A program made the position numbers and the translations under genes. A DNA stretch of 64,000 bases from Rhizobium aethiopicum (lineage in GTDB: Bacteria; Pseudomonadota; Alphaproteobacteria; Rhizobiales; Rhizobiaceae), in assembly GCF_014197535.1 (NCBI RefSeq), contig NZ_JACIFV010000001.1:186001-250000 (forward strand), in the 5' to 3' direction. The notes beneath the pieces are model-generated. The model saw only the letters and a program-made list of their open reading frames with translations, was not told the origin of the DNA and searched no databases. Within the stretch, counting starts at the first letter, position 1. Each line of letters starts with the position of its first letter. This document shows, in pieces, positions 17,537 through 26,470 of the stretch.

Positions 17537-17848
17537 ATGCCGAAACCGAATTTCCGCTTCACCCATTACGATCTCAAGGAACAACGCGCCGGAACGATCG
17601 TCGAGGTGTCGCTGAATGCGGTGAACAATGTTCGTCTGATGACGGCGCCGAACTTCCAGCGTTTTACCGAGGTTCTCGATTTCAAATATATCGGCGGCGT
17701 GGCGCGGAAGTCGCCGGTCAAGCTCACCGTTCCGGAAAGCGGCCACTGGCACGTCGTCGTCGATATGGAAGGCCACCACGGCCTTGCCGAATCTGCCGTC
17801 AAGGTGATCGCCGCGCCACCCAATCAGAAGACGCCGCGTTCTTCCTGA
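17537..17848 (+). CDS. DUF1883 domain-containing protein
   Basis: A 103-residue soluble protein opening FRFTHYDLKEQRAGTIVEV with a mid-part that contains GHWHVVVDMEGH. This matches my recollection of the DUF1883 family, whose role is not established. There are no membrane segments or cysteines. It converges with rarA, whose stop lies 12 bp away. Confidence 0.75.
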   Translation: MPKPNFRFTHYDLKEQRAGTIVEVSLNAVNNVRLMTAPNFQRFTEVLDFKYIGGVARKSPVKLTVPESGHWHVVVDMEGHHGLAESAVKVIAAPPNQKTPRSS

Positions 17849-17860
17849 CATTCAGACGGG

Positions 17861-19177
17861 TCAGCGCGGATTGCGCTCCTTGCGAAGCTTCGCCCACCAT
17901 TCCAGCCGCTTGCGGATGTCGCGTTCAAAACCGCGTTCCGGCGGATCGTAGAAGGTCTGGCGGCCCATTTTCTCCGGGAAATAATCCTGGCCGGAAAAGG
18001 CATCCGGCTCGTCATGGTCGTAGCGATAACCTTCGCCGTAGCCCTCGCCCTTCATCAGCTTGGTCGGCGCATTGAGGATATGTTTGGGCGGCAACAGCGA
18101 GCCGTTCTGCTTCGCGGCCTGGCTTGCCGCCTTGAAGGCCGTATAGACGGCATTCGATTTCGGAGCAGTGGCGAGATAGACGCAGGCCTGGGCGAGCGCG
18201 AGCTCCCCCTCCGGCGATCCGAGATAGTCATAGGCGTCTTTGGCGGCGTTGCAGATCACCAGTGCCTGCGGATCGGCAAGGCCGATATCCTCCACCGCCA
18301 TGCGCACCAGACGCCGGCCGAGATAGAGCGGATCCTCGCCGGCATCGAACATGCGGGCGAGATAATAGAGCGCAGCATCCGGATCCGAGCCGCGCACCGA
18401 CTTATGCAGCGCCGAAATCAGATTGTAATGGCCATCCTGCGCCTTGTCGTAGACCGGGGCACGGCGCTGGACGATACGCGTCAGGCCTTCAGTGTCGAAA
18501 CTCTCCCCCTCGCGCGCCGCGCGCCAGACCTCTTCGGCAAGCGTCAGCACCGCGCGGCCGTCACCATCGGCCATGCGGATCAGGCTGGCGCGGGCCTCCC
18601 CGGTTAGGGGCAGCGGCCTCTGCTCGATCGCCTCGGCGCGCGTCAGCAATTCCTCCAGGCTCTCCTCGTCGTGTGACTTGAAGGTGAGGACGCGGGCGCG
18701 CGACAACAGAGCGGCGTTGAGCTCGAAGGAGGGATTTTCGGTAGTGGCGCCGACGAGGATGACGGTGCCGTCCTCCATAACCGGCAGGAAACTGTCCTGC
18801 TGGGCGCGGTTGAAACGATGGATCTCATCGACGAACAGCAGCGTCTGGCGGCCGTCCATGCGGCGCATGCGAGCCGCCTCGAACACTTTCTTCAGATCGG
18901 CGACGCCGGAAAAGATCGCCGATATCTGCTCGAAGGCCAGCCCCGCTTCACCGGAAAGCAGCCGCGCCACCGTCGTTTTGCCGGTGCCTGGCGGACCCCA
19001 GAAGATCATCGATCCGAGCGAACCACTTTCGATCATCCTCTTCAGCACGCCATCCTCACCGGTCAGATGTTCCTGACCGGTGACATCGGCAAGCGTCTTC
19101 GGCCGCAACCGGTCCGCAAGCGGCCGCCTGGCGGCAACCTCTTCCGGAACACGCGGCGCGAAGAGATCATTGCTCAT
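17861..19177 (-). CDS. rarA: Replication-associated recombination protein A (AAA ATPase)
   Basis: The 438-residue protein has Walker A GPPGTGKT near residue 60, Walker B LFVDEIHRFN, sensor 1 in LVGATTENPSFELN and the C-terminal MgsA/RarA region ending around EWWAKLRKER. RarA acts at stalled replication forks and with single-strand gaps. I start at 19177, where ATGA overlaps the stop of the upstream protease gene, rather than the longer open frame. The coupling puts it in one transcript with the Deg protease. Confidence 0.93.
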   Translation of the reverse strand: MSNDLFAPRVPEEVAARRPLADRLRPKTLADVTGQEHLTGEDGVLKRMIESGSLGSMIFWGPPGTGKTTVARLLSGEAGLAFEQISAIFSGVADLKKVFEAARMRRMDGRQTLLFVDEIHRFNRAQQDSFLPVMEDGTVILVGATTENPSFELNAALLSRARVLTFKSHDEESLEELLTRAEAIEQRPLPLTGEARASLIRMADGDGRAVLTLAEEVWRAAREGESFDTEGLTRIVQRRAPVYDKAQDGHYNLISALHKSVRGSDPDAALYYLARMFDAGEDPLYLGRRLVRMAVEDIGLADPQALVICNAAKDAYDYLGSPEGELALAQACVYLATAPKSNAVYTAFKAASQAAKQNGSLLPPKHILNAPTKLMKGEGYGEGYRYDHDEPDAFSGQDYFPEKMGRQTFYDPPERGFERDIRKRLEWWAKLRKERNPR

Positions 19178-20577
19178 CGGAAAAACTGCCTGATCCGCTG
19201 GCCGTCGCGCTCGATCTCGACCCGCCACAGGCCGGGGTCGCTATCGGCGATCTCAGAGAGCTCTTTGGTCGATTTCACGTCCGTCCCGTTGATCGAAACG
19301 ATGATATCCTTGGGCTCAAATCCAAGGCGGGCTGCCGGCGAATCCTCCTTGACATCCGCAACGACGACGCCCGCCGATTCCGAGGGCATACGCAATTCGT
19401 CTGCGACACGCGGCGACAGGTTTTCGACGACGGCGCCGGTAAAGGGTGTGCGCCCGCCGATGACGCGCTGGTCGCGCGGCGAGGTTTCCGGCGCGCGATC
19501 CAGCGCCAGCGATAACTGCTCCTCGCGGCCGTTGTCCATGACGGTAAGATTGACCGATCTGCCAAGGCCAGCTGTCGTCAGGCGATAGAGCAATGCGTCC
19601 GGATGCTCGACGGAGATGCCGTTGACCGACGTGACGATCTGACCGGCCTTCAGCCCGGCCTTGGCCGCCGGGCTGCCTTCCGAAACCTTGACGACGAGTG
19701 CGCCGCGCACCTTGTTGAGTCCAAGGGCTTCGGCGACTTCCGACGTCACCGCATCGAAGCTCGCGCCGACATAGGGCCGCTCGAAGGATTTGACGCCGGC
19801 ATCGGCGGAAGCGAGGAAGACCTTGACGAGATTAGCGGGAATAGCGAAGCCGATGCCGTTCGAGCCGCCGCCGCGCGAGAAGATCGCCGTATTGATGCCG
19901 ATCAGTTCGCCCTTCATGTTCATCAGCGCGCCGCCGGAATTGCCGGGATTGATCGACGCGTCGGTCTGGATGAAGAAGCCGAACTCGTTCTTGACCACCT
20001 GATTGCGGGCAAGCGCAGAGACGATGCCGCTCGTCACCGTCTGGCCGACACCGAAGGGATTGCCGATCGCCAGTACGAGATCGCCGACCTCGACGGTATC
20101 GGAATTGCCGATCGGCAGCGTCGGGAAGCTCTCCTTGGTGTCGATCTTCAGCACGGCGAGGTCGACGCGGTCGTCGCGCAGCACCACCTTGCAGGGGAAT
20201 TCGCGGCCATCCGGCAGCGCCACCTTGATGTCGTCGGCGCCTTCGACGACGTGGTTATTGGTGACGACGGTGCCGTTCGCCTCGACGATGACGCCGGAAC
20301 CGAGCGAGGACTGCTTTTCGGATCGATTCGGCATCTGCTGGCCGAAAAACTGCTCGAAGAAGGGATCGCCCGCAAAGGGCGACTGACGCTGGATGATCTT
20401 TTCCGCATAGACGTTGACGACTGCGCCCGACGTCTGCTTGACGAGCGGCGCGAAGGAGAGCTGCATCTGCATCTGGCTCTCAGGCACCGTCTTTGCCGTC
20501 TGCGCCTGGGCTGCAGCCGGCAGAACGAGCATGAGAGCGAACAGCGAAACGGAGGCGCGCTTGAACAGGCCTTTCAT
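19174..20577 (-). CDS. Deg/HtrA-type periplasmic serine protease with two PDZ domains
   Basis: The start at 20577 gives 467 residues with AAGGGAT upstream and a signal peptide at residues 1-26 (cleavage after AQA). The trypsin-like triad is His109 (TNNHVV), Asp139 (DRVDLAVLK) and Ser214 (GNSGGAL). Two PDZ domains follow, near 265-350 (GALVVKVSEGSPAAKAGL) and 380-460 (GVVVADVKEDSPAARLGF). It would degrade or refold misfolded envelope proteins. The gene forms an operon with rarA, a common rhizobial arrangement. DegP versus DegQ cannot be settled by eye. Confidence 0.93.
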   Translation of the reverse strand: MKGLFKRASVSLFALMLVLPAAAQAQTAKTVPESQMQMQLSFAPLVKQTSGAVVNVYAEKIIQRQSPFAGDPFFEQFFGQQMPNRSEKQSSLGSGVIVEANGTVVTNNHVVEGADDIKVALPDGREFPCKVVLRDDRVDLAVLKIDTKESFPTLPIGNSDTVEVGDLVLAIGNPFGVGQTVTSGIVSALARNQVVKNEFGFFIQTDASINPGNSGGALMNMKGELIGINTAIFSRGGGSNGIGFAIPANLVKVFLASADAGVKSFERPYVGASFDAVTSEVAEALGLNKVRGALVVKVSEGSPAAKAGLKAGQIVTSVNGISVEHPDALLYRLTTAGLGRSVNLTVMDNGREEQLSLALDRAPETSPRDQRVIGGRTPFTGAVVENLSPRVADELRMPSESAGVVVADVKEDSPAARLGFEPKDIIVSINGTDVKSTKELSEIADSDPGLWRVEIERDGQRIRQFFR

Positions 20578-20710
20578 GGGTATCCCTTTTGAATCCTCTT
20601 GAGCAACGTTGTAGCGTCCGACGCTAGAAAGGAAAGAGGGCGGAAGCATGGAAGAATAAGGCAAGGGAATGCCTTGAAGTCGCTGCGAATTTGATTCAGG
20701 AAAATCAGCC

Positions 20711-21091
20711 ATGGAACTGATATCAAAAGCCAAAATCTGGGCAAAGTCACTGAGGCGTGACATCGTTGCGCTGTGGCTTGCCGCCCGCGATCCTCGCGTG
20801 CCCTGGTATGCGAAAGCGGTCGCCGGCGCTGTCGCAGCCTATGCGCTTTCGCCGATCGATCTGATCCCCGATTTCATCCCTGTGCTCGGCTATCTCGACG
20901 ATCTCGTCATCGTGCCGCTCGGCATCCTGCTGGCGACGCGACTTGTGCCGGCAGAGGTGATGGCTGCGCTTCGCGAGGAGGCCTCAAGGCGGATTGAGCG
21001 CCCCTCCGGCCGGGCAGGATTGATCTTCATCCTTGTCGTCTGGCTCGCCTGCATCATCTTTCTGGCTCTGGCAGTGCGCAAGCTGATTTGA
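20711..21091 (+). CDS. YkvA/DUF1232 family membrane-associated protein
   Basis: The 126-residue protein has the DUF1232 signature AYALSPIDLIPDFIPVLGYLDDL at about residues 44-66, and a C-terminal hydrophobic segment LIFILVVWLACIIFLALAV that is a likely membrane anchor. The family function is unknown. It diverges from the Deg protease gene across a 133-bp gap. Confidence 0.85.
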   Translation: MELISKAKIWAKSLRRDIVALWLAARDPRVPWYAKAVAGAVAAYALSPIDLIPDFIPVLGYLDDLVIVPLGILLATRLVPAEVMAALREEASRRIERPSGRAGLIFILVVWLACIIFLALAVRKLI

Positions 21092-21107
21092 TCGGCAGTA
21101 AAGGAAG

Positions 21108-21461
21108 ATGATGATGACATGGCGAATGTCGGCCGCGCTCGGTTTGGCGATCCTGATTTTCCCATCGGATCCGGCATGGTCGGCGAGCTTCGATTGTGAT
21201 GCGAAGGAATTGAAGCCGGACGAAAAGGCGATCTGCGACAACCGCGCCCTCAACGATGCCGACGTCAAGATGGTAACGACCTTCGAGCTGCTCTCCGGGC
21301 TGCTGGCCATGGGCTCGCGCGGAACATTGCAGGACGAGCAGACCGCCTGGCTGAAGAAGCGACAGGAATGCGGGGCCGACGCGGCCTGTATCAAGGCTGC
21401 CTATGACGAGCGGATGAAGCAGCTCGGCGAGACCTACAAAAACATCAACCGGCCGCTTTGA
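21108..21461 (+). CDS. LprI/DUF1311-like small secreted protein
   Basis: A 117-residue protein with a signal peptide (residues 1-25, cleavage near WSA) and four cysteines arranged as FDC...AICDN...QECGADAACI. The pattern, with QTAWLKKRQECG, fits the lysozyme-inhibitor LprI N-terminal/DUF1311 group. It begins 16 bp after the DUF1232 gene with AAGGAAG upstream, so they may share a transcript. Lysozyme inhibition is only a family-level inference. Confidence 0.75.
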   Translation: MMMTWRMSAALGLAILIFPSDPAWSASFDCDAKELKPDEKAICDNRALNDADVKMVTTFELLSGLLAMGSRGTLQDEQTAWLKKRQECGADAACIKAAYDERMKQLGETYKNINRPL

Positions 21462-21471
21462 CAGCGGCCGG
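21449..21471 (+). terminator. Hairpin overlapping the stop codon of the LprI-like gene
   Basis: CCGGCCGCT and AGCGGCCGG pair perfectly (9 bp) around TTGAC, and the TGA stop sits in the loop. No T run follows, so a role as terminator is uncertain. Confidence 0.4.
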
Positions 21472-21472
21472 C

Positions 21473-21520
21473 TTGGTAGAGCAGCTGACACTTAATCAGC
21501 GGGTCATAGATTCGAGACTA
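21473..21520 (+). pseudogene. Decayed tRNA-Lys(CTT)-like fragment
   Basis: The segment from TTGGTAGAGCAG through the anticodon hairpin GCTGA-CACTTAA-TCAGC to GGGTC and ATTCGAG matches the D-loop to T-loop part of an alphaproteobacterial tRNA-Lys(CTT) as I remember it, with only a few changes. The invariant T33 is A, the T-stem is broken and both acceptor arms and the 5' D-stem are absent, so it cannot be a working tRNA. It ends on the ilvD stop codon. A leftover of integration or tRNA duplication is the simplest reading. Confidence 0.6.
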
Positions 21521-23356
21521 GCGAGCGTTCAGATCCCGCACGGCGCCGCGATCGGCGCTCGTCGCGAAGGCAGCGTAAGCCTTCAGCGCGGTGGTGACGT
21601 TGCGCTTGCGAACCTCGGTCGGCTGCCAGCCCTTGCTGTCCTGCTCGGCGCGGCGGGCGGCGAGTTCGGCCTCGCCGACGCGCAGGCTGATCGTGCGGTT
21701 CGGGATATCGATATCGATCATGTCGCCTTCGCGAACCAGCCCGATCGTGCCGCCATTCGCCGCTTCCGGCGAGACATGGCCGATCGAGAGACCCGAGGTA
21801 CCGCCGGAGAAGCGGCCGTCGGTGATGAGTGCGCAGGCCTTGCCGAGGCCTTTCGACTTCAGGTAGCTTGTGGGATAGAGCATTTCCTGCATGCCGGGAC
21901 CGCCCTTCGGGCCTTCGTAGCGGATGACGACGACGTCGCCGGCCTTGATCTCGTTGGCGAGGATCGCCTTGACCGACGCATCCTGACTTTCGAAGACGCG
22001 GGCCGGGCCAGAGAATTTCAGGATCGATTCATCGACGCCGGCCGTCTTGACGATGCAGCCGTCGACCGCGAGATTACCTTTCAGCACGGCAAGACCGCCA
22101 TCCTTGGAGAAGGGATGTTCGACTGAGCGGATGACGCCGTTCTGGCGATCGGTGTCGAGCTCGTCCCAACGAGCTTCCTGGCTGAAGGCAACCTGGGTCG
22201 GGATGCCGCCGGGAGCGGCGCGATAGAAGTTGCGGACGGTGTCGCTCGTGGTGCGGGTGATGTCCCAGCGGTCGATCGCGTCGCCGAGCGTCTCGGCATG
22301 GACGGTCGGGCAATCGCGGTTCAGCAGGCCGCCCTTGTCGAGCTCGCCGAGGATCGACATGATGCCGCCGGCGCGGTGGACATCTTCCATATGCACGTCG
22401 CTCTTAGCGGGTGCGACCTTCGACAGACACGGCACCCGGCGCGACAGCGCATCAATATCGGCCATCGTGAAGTCAACCTCACCTTCATGGGCGGCGGCCA
22501 GGATGTGCAGGACCGTGTTGGTCGAACCGCCCATGGCGATATCGAGCGCCATGGCATTCTCGAAGGCCTGCTTGGAGGCGATGGTGCGCGGCAGCGCCTT
22601 GACGTCGTCCTGCTCGTAATAGCGGCGGGCGAGATCGACGATCAGGTGGCCAGCCTCGACGAAGAGGCGCTTACGATCGGCATGGGTGGCAAGCGTCGAG
22701 CCGTTGCCGGGCAGCGACAGGCCAAGCGCCTCCGTCAGGCAATTCATGGAGTTTGCGGTGAACATGCCGGAGCACGAACCGCAGGTCGGACAGGCTGAAC
22801 GCTCGATGACCTTGACGTCGTCATCGGAGATCTTGTCATCGGCAGCCGCGACCATGGCATCGACGAGGTCAAGCGCGTGTTGCTTGCCGTGCAGCACGAC
22901 CTTGCCCGCTTCCATCGGACCGCCGGAAACGAAGACAGTGGGGATGTTGAGGCGCAGCGAGGCCATCAGCATGCCGGGGGTGATCTTATCGCAGTTGGAA
23001 ATGCAGACCATGGCGTCGGCGCAATGGGCATTGACCATGTATTCGACACTGTCGGCGATCAACTCGCGCGAAGGCAGCGAATAGAGCATGCCGTCATGGC
23101 CCATTGCGATGCCGTCGTCGACAGCAATCGTGTTGAATTCCTTGGCGACGCCGCCGGCCGCCTCGATTTCGCGAGCGACGAGCTGACCGAGATCCTTCAG
23201 ATGCACGTGGCCCGGCACGAACTGGGTGAAAGAATTCACCACCGCGATGATCGGCTTGCCAAAATCCGAATCCTTCATGCCCGTGGCGCGCCAAAGGCCG
23301 CGCGCGCCCGCCATGTTGCGGCCGTGGGTCGTGGTTCTGGAACGGTAAGCTGGCAT
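21518..23356 (-). CDS. ilvD: Dihydroxy-acid dehydratase
   Basis: I start at 23356 (612 residues, [19 protein letters not shown]) because GAGGAAG lies 7 nt upstream and the known IlvD N-terminus begins this way. Iron-sulfur ligands appear in NCDKITPG near residue 122 and [16 protein letters not shown] near 195. The enzyme dehydrates dihydroxy-isovalerate and -methylvalerate in isoleucine and valine synthesis. It is a single-gene unit with 340 bp of upstream spacer. The stop codon lies at the edge of the tRNA-like fragment. Confidence 0.97.
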   Translation of the reverse strand: MPAYRSRTTTHGRNMAGARGLWRATGMKDSDFGKPIIAVVNSFTQFVPGHVHLKDLGQLVAREIEAAGGVAKEFNTIAVDDGIAMGHDGMLYSLPSRELIADSVEYMVNAHCADAMVCISNCDKITPGMLMASLRLNIPTVFVSGGPMEAGKVVLHGKQHALDLVDAMVAAADDKISDDDVKVIERSACPTCGSCSGMFTANSMNCLTEALGLSLPGNGSTLATHADRKRLFVEAGHLIVDLARRYYEQDDVKALPRTIASKQAFENAMALDIAMGGSTNTVLHILAAAHEGEVDFTMADIDALSRRVPCLSKVAPAKSDVHMEDVHRAGGIMSILGELDKGGLLNRDCPTVHAETLGDAIDRWDITRTTSDTVRNFYRAAPGGIPTQVAFSQEARWDELDTDRQNGVIRSVEHPFSKDGGLAVLKGNLAVDGCIVKTAGVDESILKFSGPARVFESQDASVKAILANEIKAGDVVVIRYEGPKGGPGMQEMLYPTSYLKSKGLGKACALITDGRFSGGTSGLSIGHVSPEAANGGTIGLVREGDMIDIDIPNRTISLRVGEAELAARRAEQDSKGWQPTEVRKRNVTTALKAYAAFATSADRGAVRDLNAR

Positions 23357-23696
23357 CGGTGTCTTCCTCGACATGTCGGAAACATCAGGCGAAGCCGGGG
23401 CGGCAATGAAGCCTGCGGACCGGGCGAACGCCGCTTTTTGGAATTGTCCTAATCCAATCGATGGGAGCTGTCACTACCGGCAAGGCCAAATCCGGTACGC
23501 TGCCGGGAGAAGCGCGTTGAGCGCCATTCGAATATATACGGTTCGGCGGGCCTTTGGTTACACCCCTATTCCATCACAGCCGAACACAAAAAATTGGCTT
23601 CCTGTCAGCAATATTCAAGGCATAGAAATTGATCCGAACATGCGGGCGGTTCGTTTAAGGACTATATTCGGAATATCCGCCCTGGAGGTTTTCGAC
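23357..23696. other. Divergent spacer between ilvD and msrP
   Basis: About 340 bp without a credible gene. It must hold the promoters for both genes. The msrP frame stays open upstream, but the only good ribosome-binding site (CTGGAGG) is at the listed start. A 13-bp dyad ATATTC-G-GAATAT lies at 23664-23676, 21 bp before msrP; I have no evidence for a bound factor. Confidence 0.4.
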
Positions 23697-24644
23697 ATGC
23701 CAAGTTATCGCCACCCGAAGATCGCGTCGTCGGAGATCACTCCGCGCCAGGTCTATCTGCGCCGCCGTGAATTCCTGGGCGCAGCGACGCTTGGCGCCAT
23801 GGCGCTCTATGGCGCCGGCAAGGCGAGCGCGGCCGCCCTTTCCGCCGTCGAGAGCAAGTACAAGGTCGATGAGAAGACGACGCCGATCAAGGACGTCACG
23901 ACTTACAATAATTTCTATGAGTTCGGTCTCGACAAGGGCGACCCCGCCGCTCTCTCCGGCGATTTCAAGCCGCTGCCCTGGACGGTCAAGGTCGACGGCA
24001 TGGTCAACAAGCCAGGCACCTTCGACGTCGAGGCGCTGATGAAGGAATTCCCGATCGAGGAGCGCACCTATCGGATGCGTTGCGTCGAGGCGTGGTCGAT
24101 GGTCATTCCATGGAACGGGTTTCCGCTGTCAGCGCTGCTCGACAAGGTGGAACCGCTCGGCAGCGCCAAATATGTCGCCTTCGAAACCGTCGTGCGGCCG
24201 GAGGAGATGCCGGGGCAGAAGGGCTTCTTTCAGTCGCTCGACTGGCCCTATGTCGAGGGGCTGCGGCTGGACGAGGCGCGCCACGCGCTGACGCTGCTTG
24301 CCGTCGGACTGTATGGCGAAACGCTGCCGAACCAGAATGGTGCGCCGATCCGCCTTGTCGTGCCGTGGAAATACGGCTTCAAGGGCATCAAGTCGATCGT
24401 CAGGATCACGCTCACCGACCAGCAGCCGAAGAACACCTGGCAGGTGACCAATCCGCAGGAATACGGTTTCTACGCCAACGTCAATCCTGCCGTCGACCAT
24501 CCGCGCTGGAGCCAGGCCACAGAAAGACGCATCGGCCAAAGCGGCTTCTTCGGCGCCAGCCGCCACCCCACCCTGCCCTTCAACGGCTATGCCGATGAGG
24601 TGGCGAGCCTTTATGCCGGCATGGATCTGAAGGCGAATTTCTGA
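23697..24644 (+). CDS. msrP: Periplasmic protein-methionine-sulfoxide reductase, catalytic molybdopterin subunit
   Basis: The 315-residue protein has a twin-arginine signal (RRREFLG at residues 22-28) and the molybdopterin-ligand cysteine near residue 129 in YRMRCVEAW, followed by [10 protein letters not shown], typical of MsrP (formerly YedY). It reduces methionine sulfoxide in periplasmic proteins with electrons from MsrQ. The stop TGA overlaps the msrQ start by one base (TGATG), so the pair is coupled. Confidence 0.95.
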   Translation: MPSYRHPKIASSEITPRQVYLRRREFLGAATLGAMALYGAGKASAAALSAVESKYKVDEKTTPIKDVTTYNNFYEFGLDKGDPAALSGDFKPLPWTVKVDGMVNKPGTFDVEALMKEFPIEERTYRMRCVEAWSMVIPWNGFPLSALLDKVEPLGSAKYVAFETVVRPEEMPGQKGFFQSLDWPYVEGLRLDEARHALTLLAVGLYGETLPNQNGAPIRLVVPWKYGFKGIKSIVRITLTDQQPKNTWQVTNPQEYGFYANVNPAVDHPRWSQATERRIGQSGFFGASRHPTLPFNGYADEVASLYAGMDLKANF

Positions 24645-25300
24645 TGGCCGAACTGTCGCTCGCCATCCCGAAGCGCTGGCAGCCTGCCTCCGTCTGGCTG
24701 CTTTATATCGCCGGGCTCGTGCCCGCCGTCTGGACCTTCTATCTCGGCGCAACCGATCAGCTCGGTGCCGATCCGGTCAAGACCTTCGAGCTCTTCCTTG
24801 GCATCTGGACGATCCGCTTCCTGATCGCAACGCTTGCAGTGTCCCCTGCCCGCGAGTTGTTCGGCTGGAACTATCTCCGCTATCGCCGCGCTCTCGGCCT
24901 TTTGACCTTTTACTACGCGCTGATGCATTTCACCGTTTACATGGTGCTCGACCAGGCGATGGATATTCAGGCCGTCATCAACGACGTGCTGAAGCGCCCG
25001 TTCATCATGTTCGGCATGGCTGGCCTTGCGATGCTTATTCCCCTGGCGGTGACATCCAATAATTTCTCGATCCGTCGCCTCGGCAATCGCTGGATCTGGC
25101 TGCACCGCCTCGTCTACATCATTGCCGCCTCCGGGGCTCTGCATTTTGCGCTTTCGACCAAGATCCTCAATCTCGAGCAGTTTATTTATGTGGGGTTGAT
25201 CATCGCGCTCATCCTTTACCGCTCCTGGCGGCCGATCGCACGCAGTCGGAAGAAAAGCCAGGGGCGGCAACGCAATCGTGCGGCGGCGTCGGTTTCCTGA
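24644..25300 (+). CDS. msrQ: Heme-binding membrane subunit of the MsrPQ system
   Basis: The 218-residue protein has six hydrophobic segments and histidines placed for heme binding (LMHFTVYM near residue 91, WLHRLVY near 151, LHFALSTK near 165), the ferric-reductase-like fold of MsrQ (formerly YedZ). It passes electrons from the inner membrane or cytosol to MsrP. The basic C-terminal tail is cytoplasmic by the positive-inside rule. Confidence 0.94.
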   Translation: MAELSLAIPKRWQPASVWLLYIAGLVPAVWTFYLGATDQLGADPVKTFELFLGIWTIRFLIATLAVSPARELFGWNYLRYRRALGLLTFYYALMHFTVYMVLDQAMDIQAVINDVLKRPFIMFGMAGLAMLIPLAVTSNNFSIRRLGNRWIWLHRLVYIIAASGALHFALSTKILNLEQFIYVGLIIALILYRSWRPIARSRKKSQGRQRNRAAASVS

Positions 25301-25309
25301 AGCCAGCTG

Positions 25310-25735
25310 TCAACGGCGCGCGGGATCAGAAGCACAGGCCGCGGCGATGCCGATTGCATAGGCCAAGATATTCCACAGTGAGAATATCCGGCCAAGCAAC
25401 AGCGCGCCTGCCGTGGTCAGCCGAAACGTGTCGAGCCATGGCGTGTGATAGAGCCGGAACAATTCCACTGAGATCGCGATGAACAGCGCGATGATGGCAA
25501 GGAAAGCCGGCCGGGACCGTGCAACGATGAGCGCCACCAGCAGATAGACCATCGCCCCCCAGAGCGCCGATCCACCATATTTGACGACGACGAAAGGCAG
25601 ATCGACCGCATATCCGAACCGTCTGAGCGCCAGCCCAAGCACTATCACCGCAAATAGAGCTGCGAGGCGAAGGAACCGCGCTTGAGAGTAGGTTTGAATG
25701 ATTTCGCGCAATTGGACCTGGCCTATATCAATCAA
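25310..25735 (-). CDS. DUF2809 family membrane protein
   Basis: About 130-141 residues with four hydrophobic segments. The segments PFVVVKYGGSALWGAMVYLL and VELFRLYHTPWLD followed by AGALLLGRIFS match my recollection of DUF2809, whose role is unknown. No ATG fits: the listed start is TTG at 25735, and TTG at 25711 with AGG just upstream is equally possible. It converges with msrQ, 9 bp away. Confidence 0.65.
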   Translation of the reverse strand: MIDIGQVQLREIIQTYSQARFLRLAALFAVIVLGLALRRFGYAVDLPFVVVKYGGSALWGAMVYLLVALIVARSRPAFLAIIALFIAISVELFRLYHTPWLDTFRLTTAGALLLGRIFSLWNILAYAIGIAAACASDPARR

Positions 25736-25819
25736 CCCGTTGATATCGAATTACGAGAGGTGCTGTCTGCCGCCGCAGATCGGCGCTGACATTTTCGTCC
25801 ATGACCACTGCACAAACGA

Positions 25820-25850
25820 AAACAGCCGGGCTTTGTGAGCCCGGCTGTTT
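25820..25850 (-). terminator. Rho-independent terminator of the ribosomal superoperon
   Basis: A perfect 13-bp stem (A plus AACAGCCGGGCT against AGCCCGGCTGTT plus T) with loop TTGTG lies about 20 bp after the rplQ stop. On the minus strand the stem is followed by a short T-rich stretch (TTTTCGTTTG). Confidence 0.88.
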
Positions 25851-25871
25851 CTATCCGCAGGAGCGGAAGAC

Positions 25872-26294
25872 TTAAGCGGCGACGGCCTGCTCTTCGGCAG
25901 CGACGCGGGCCTTGTCGGCTGCGCCCTTGGCGAAGGTGTCGCGGTCGACGAACTCGATCACGGCCATGGCGGCATTGTCGCCCTGGCGGAAGCCGGCCTT
26001 CATAATGCGCAGGTAGCCGCCGTTGCGGGTGGCGTAACGCGTTGCGATCGTGTCGAACAGCTTCGAGACGACGGCGGCATCGCGGATCTGCGAGATCGCC
26101 TGACGGCGAGCGTGCAGGTCGCCGCGCTTGCCGAGCGTGACGAGCTTTTCGACGATCGGACGGATTTCCTTGGCCTTCGGCAGGGTCGTGACGATCTGCT
26201 CGTGGGTAATCAGCGAAGCCGCCATATTGGCGAACATCGCCTTGCGGTGGCTTGCGGTTCTATTCAGCTTGCGGCCGGCTTTACCATGGCGCAT
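25872..26294 (-). CDS. rplQ: Large-subunit ribosomal protein bL17
   Basis: The 140-residue protein opens [20 protein letters not shown], the diagnostic bL17 N-terminus, followed by [21 protein letters not shown]-terminal Ala/Glu-rich tail extends beyond the 116-127 residues usual in enterobacteria. It is the last gene of the alpha-operon part and follows rpoA by 176 bp. Confidence 0.98.
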   Translation of the reverse strand: MRHGKAGRKLNRTASHRKAMFANMAASLITHEQIVTTLPKAKEIRPIVEKLVTLGKRGDLHARRQAISQIRDAAVVSKLFDTIATRYATRNGGYLRIMKAGFRQGDNAAMAVIEFVDRDTFAKGAADKARVAAEEQAVAA

Positions 26295-26383
26295 TGCTAT
26301 TCTCCTTTAATGCAGTGCCCTTACGTTAGGTGGGCCTGCCGTTTCCTGGCACATGCAGGCGATCGGCCTGCTGTTTGACGGGG

Positions 26384-26409
26384 AAAGGCAGCCGAAAGAG
26401 CCTGCCTTT
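26384..26409 (-). promoter_or_regulatory. Intra-operon hairpin between rpoA and rplQ
   Basis: AAAGGCAG pairs with CTGCCTTT (8 bp) around a 10-nt loop in the 176-bp rpoA-rplQ gap. Transcription must pass it to reach rplQ, so partial termination or RNA processing is possible. Function inferred only. Confidence 0.45.
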
Positions 26410-26470
26410 TGTTATGTTCTTGCGATCGGCGTGCGGGCGGTAAACCGCTTTACACTTTTCCTCACGCCGC

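Noticed and set aside
23664..23676. Dyad ATATTC-G-GAATAT before msrP as a regulator site
   Set aside because: Too short, no known factor and no second copy seen near msrP; noted only in the spacer entry.
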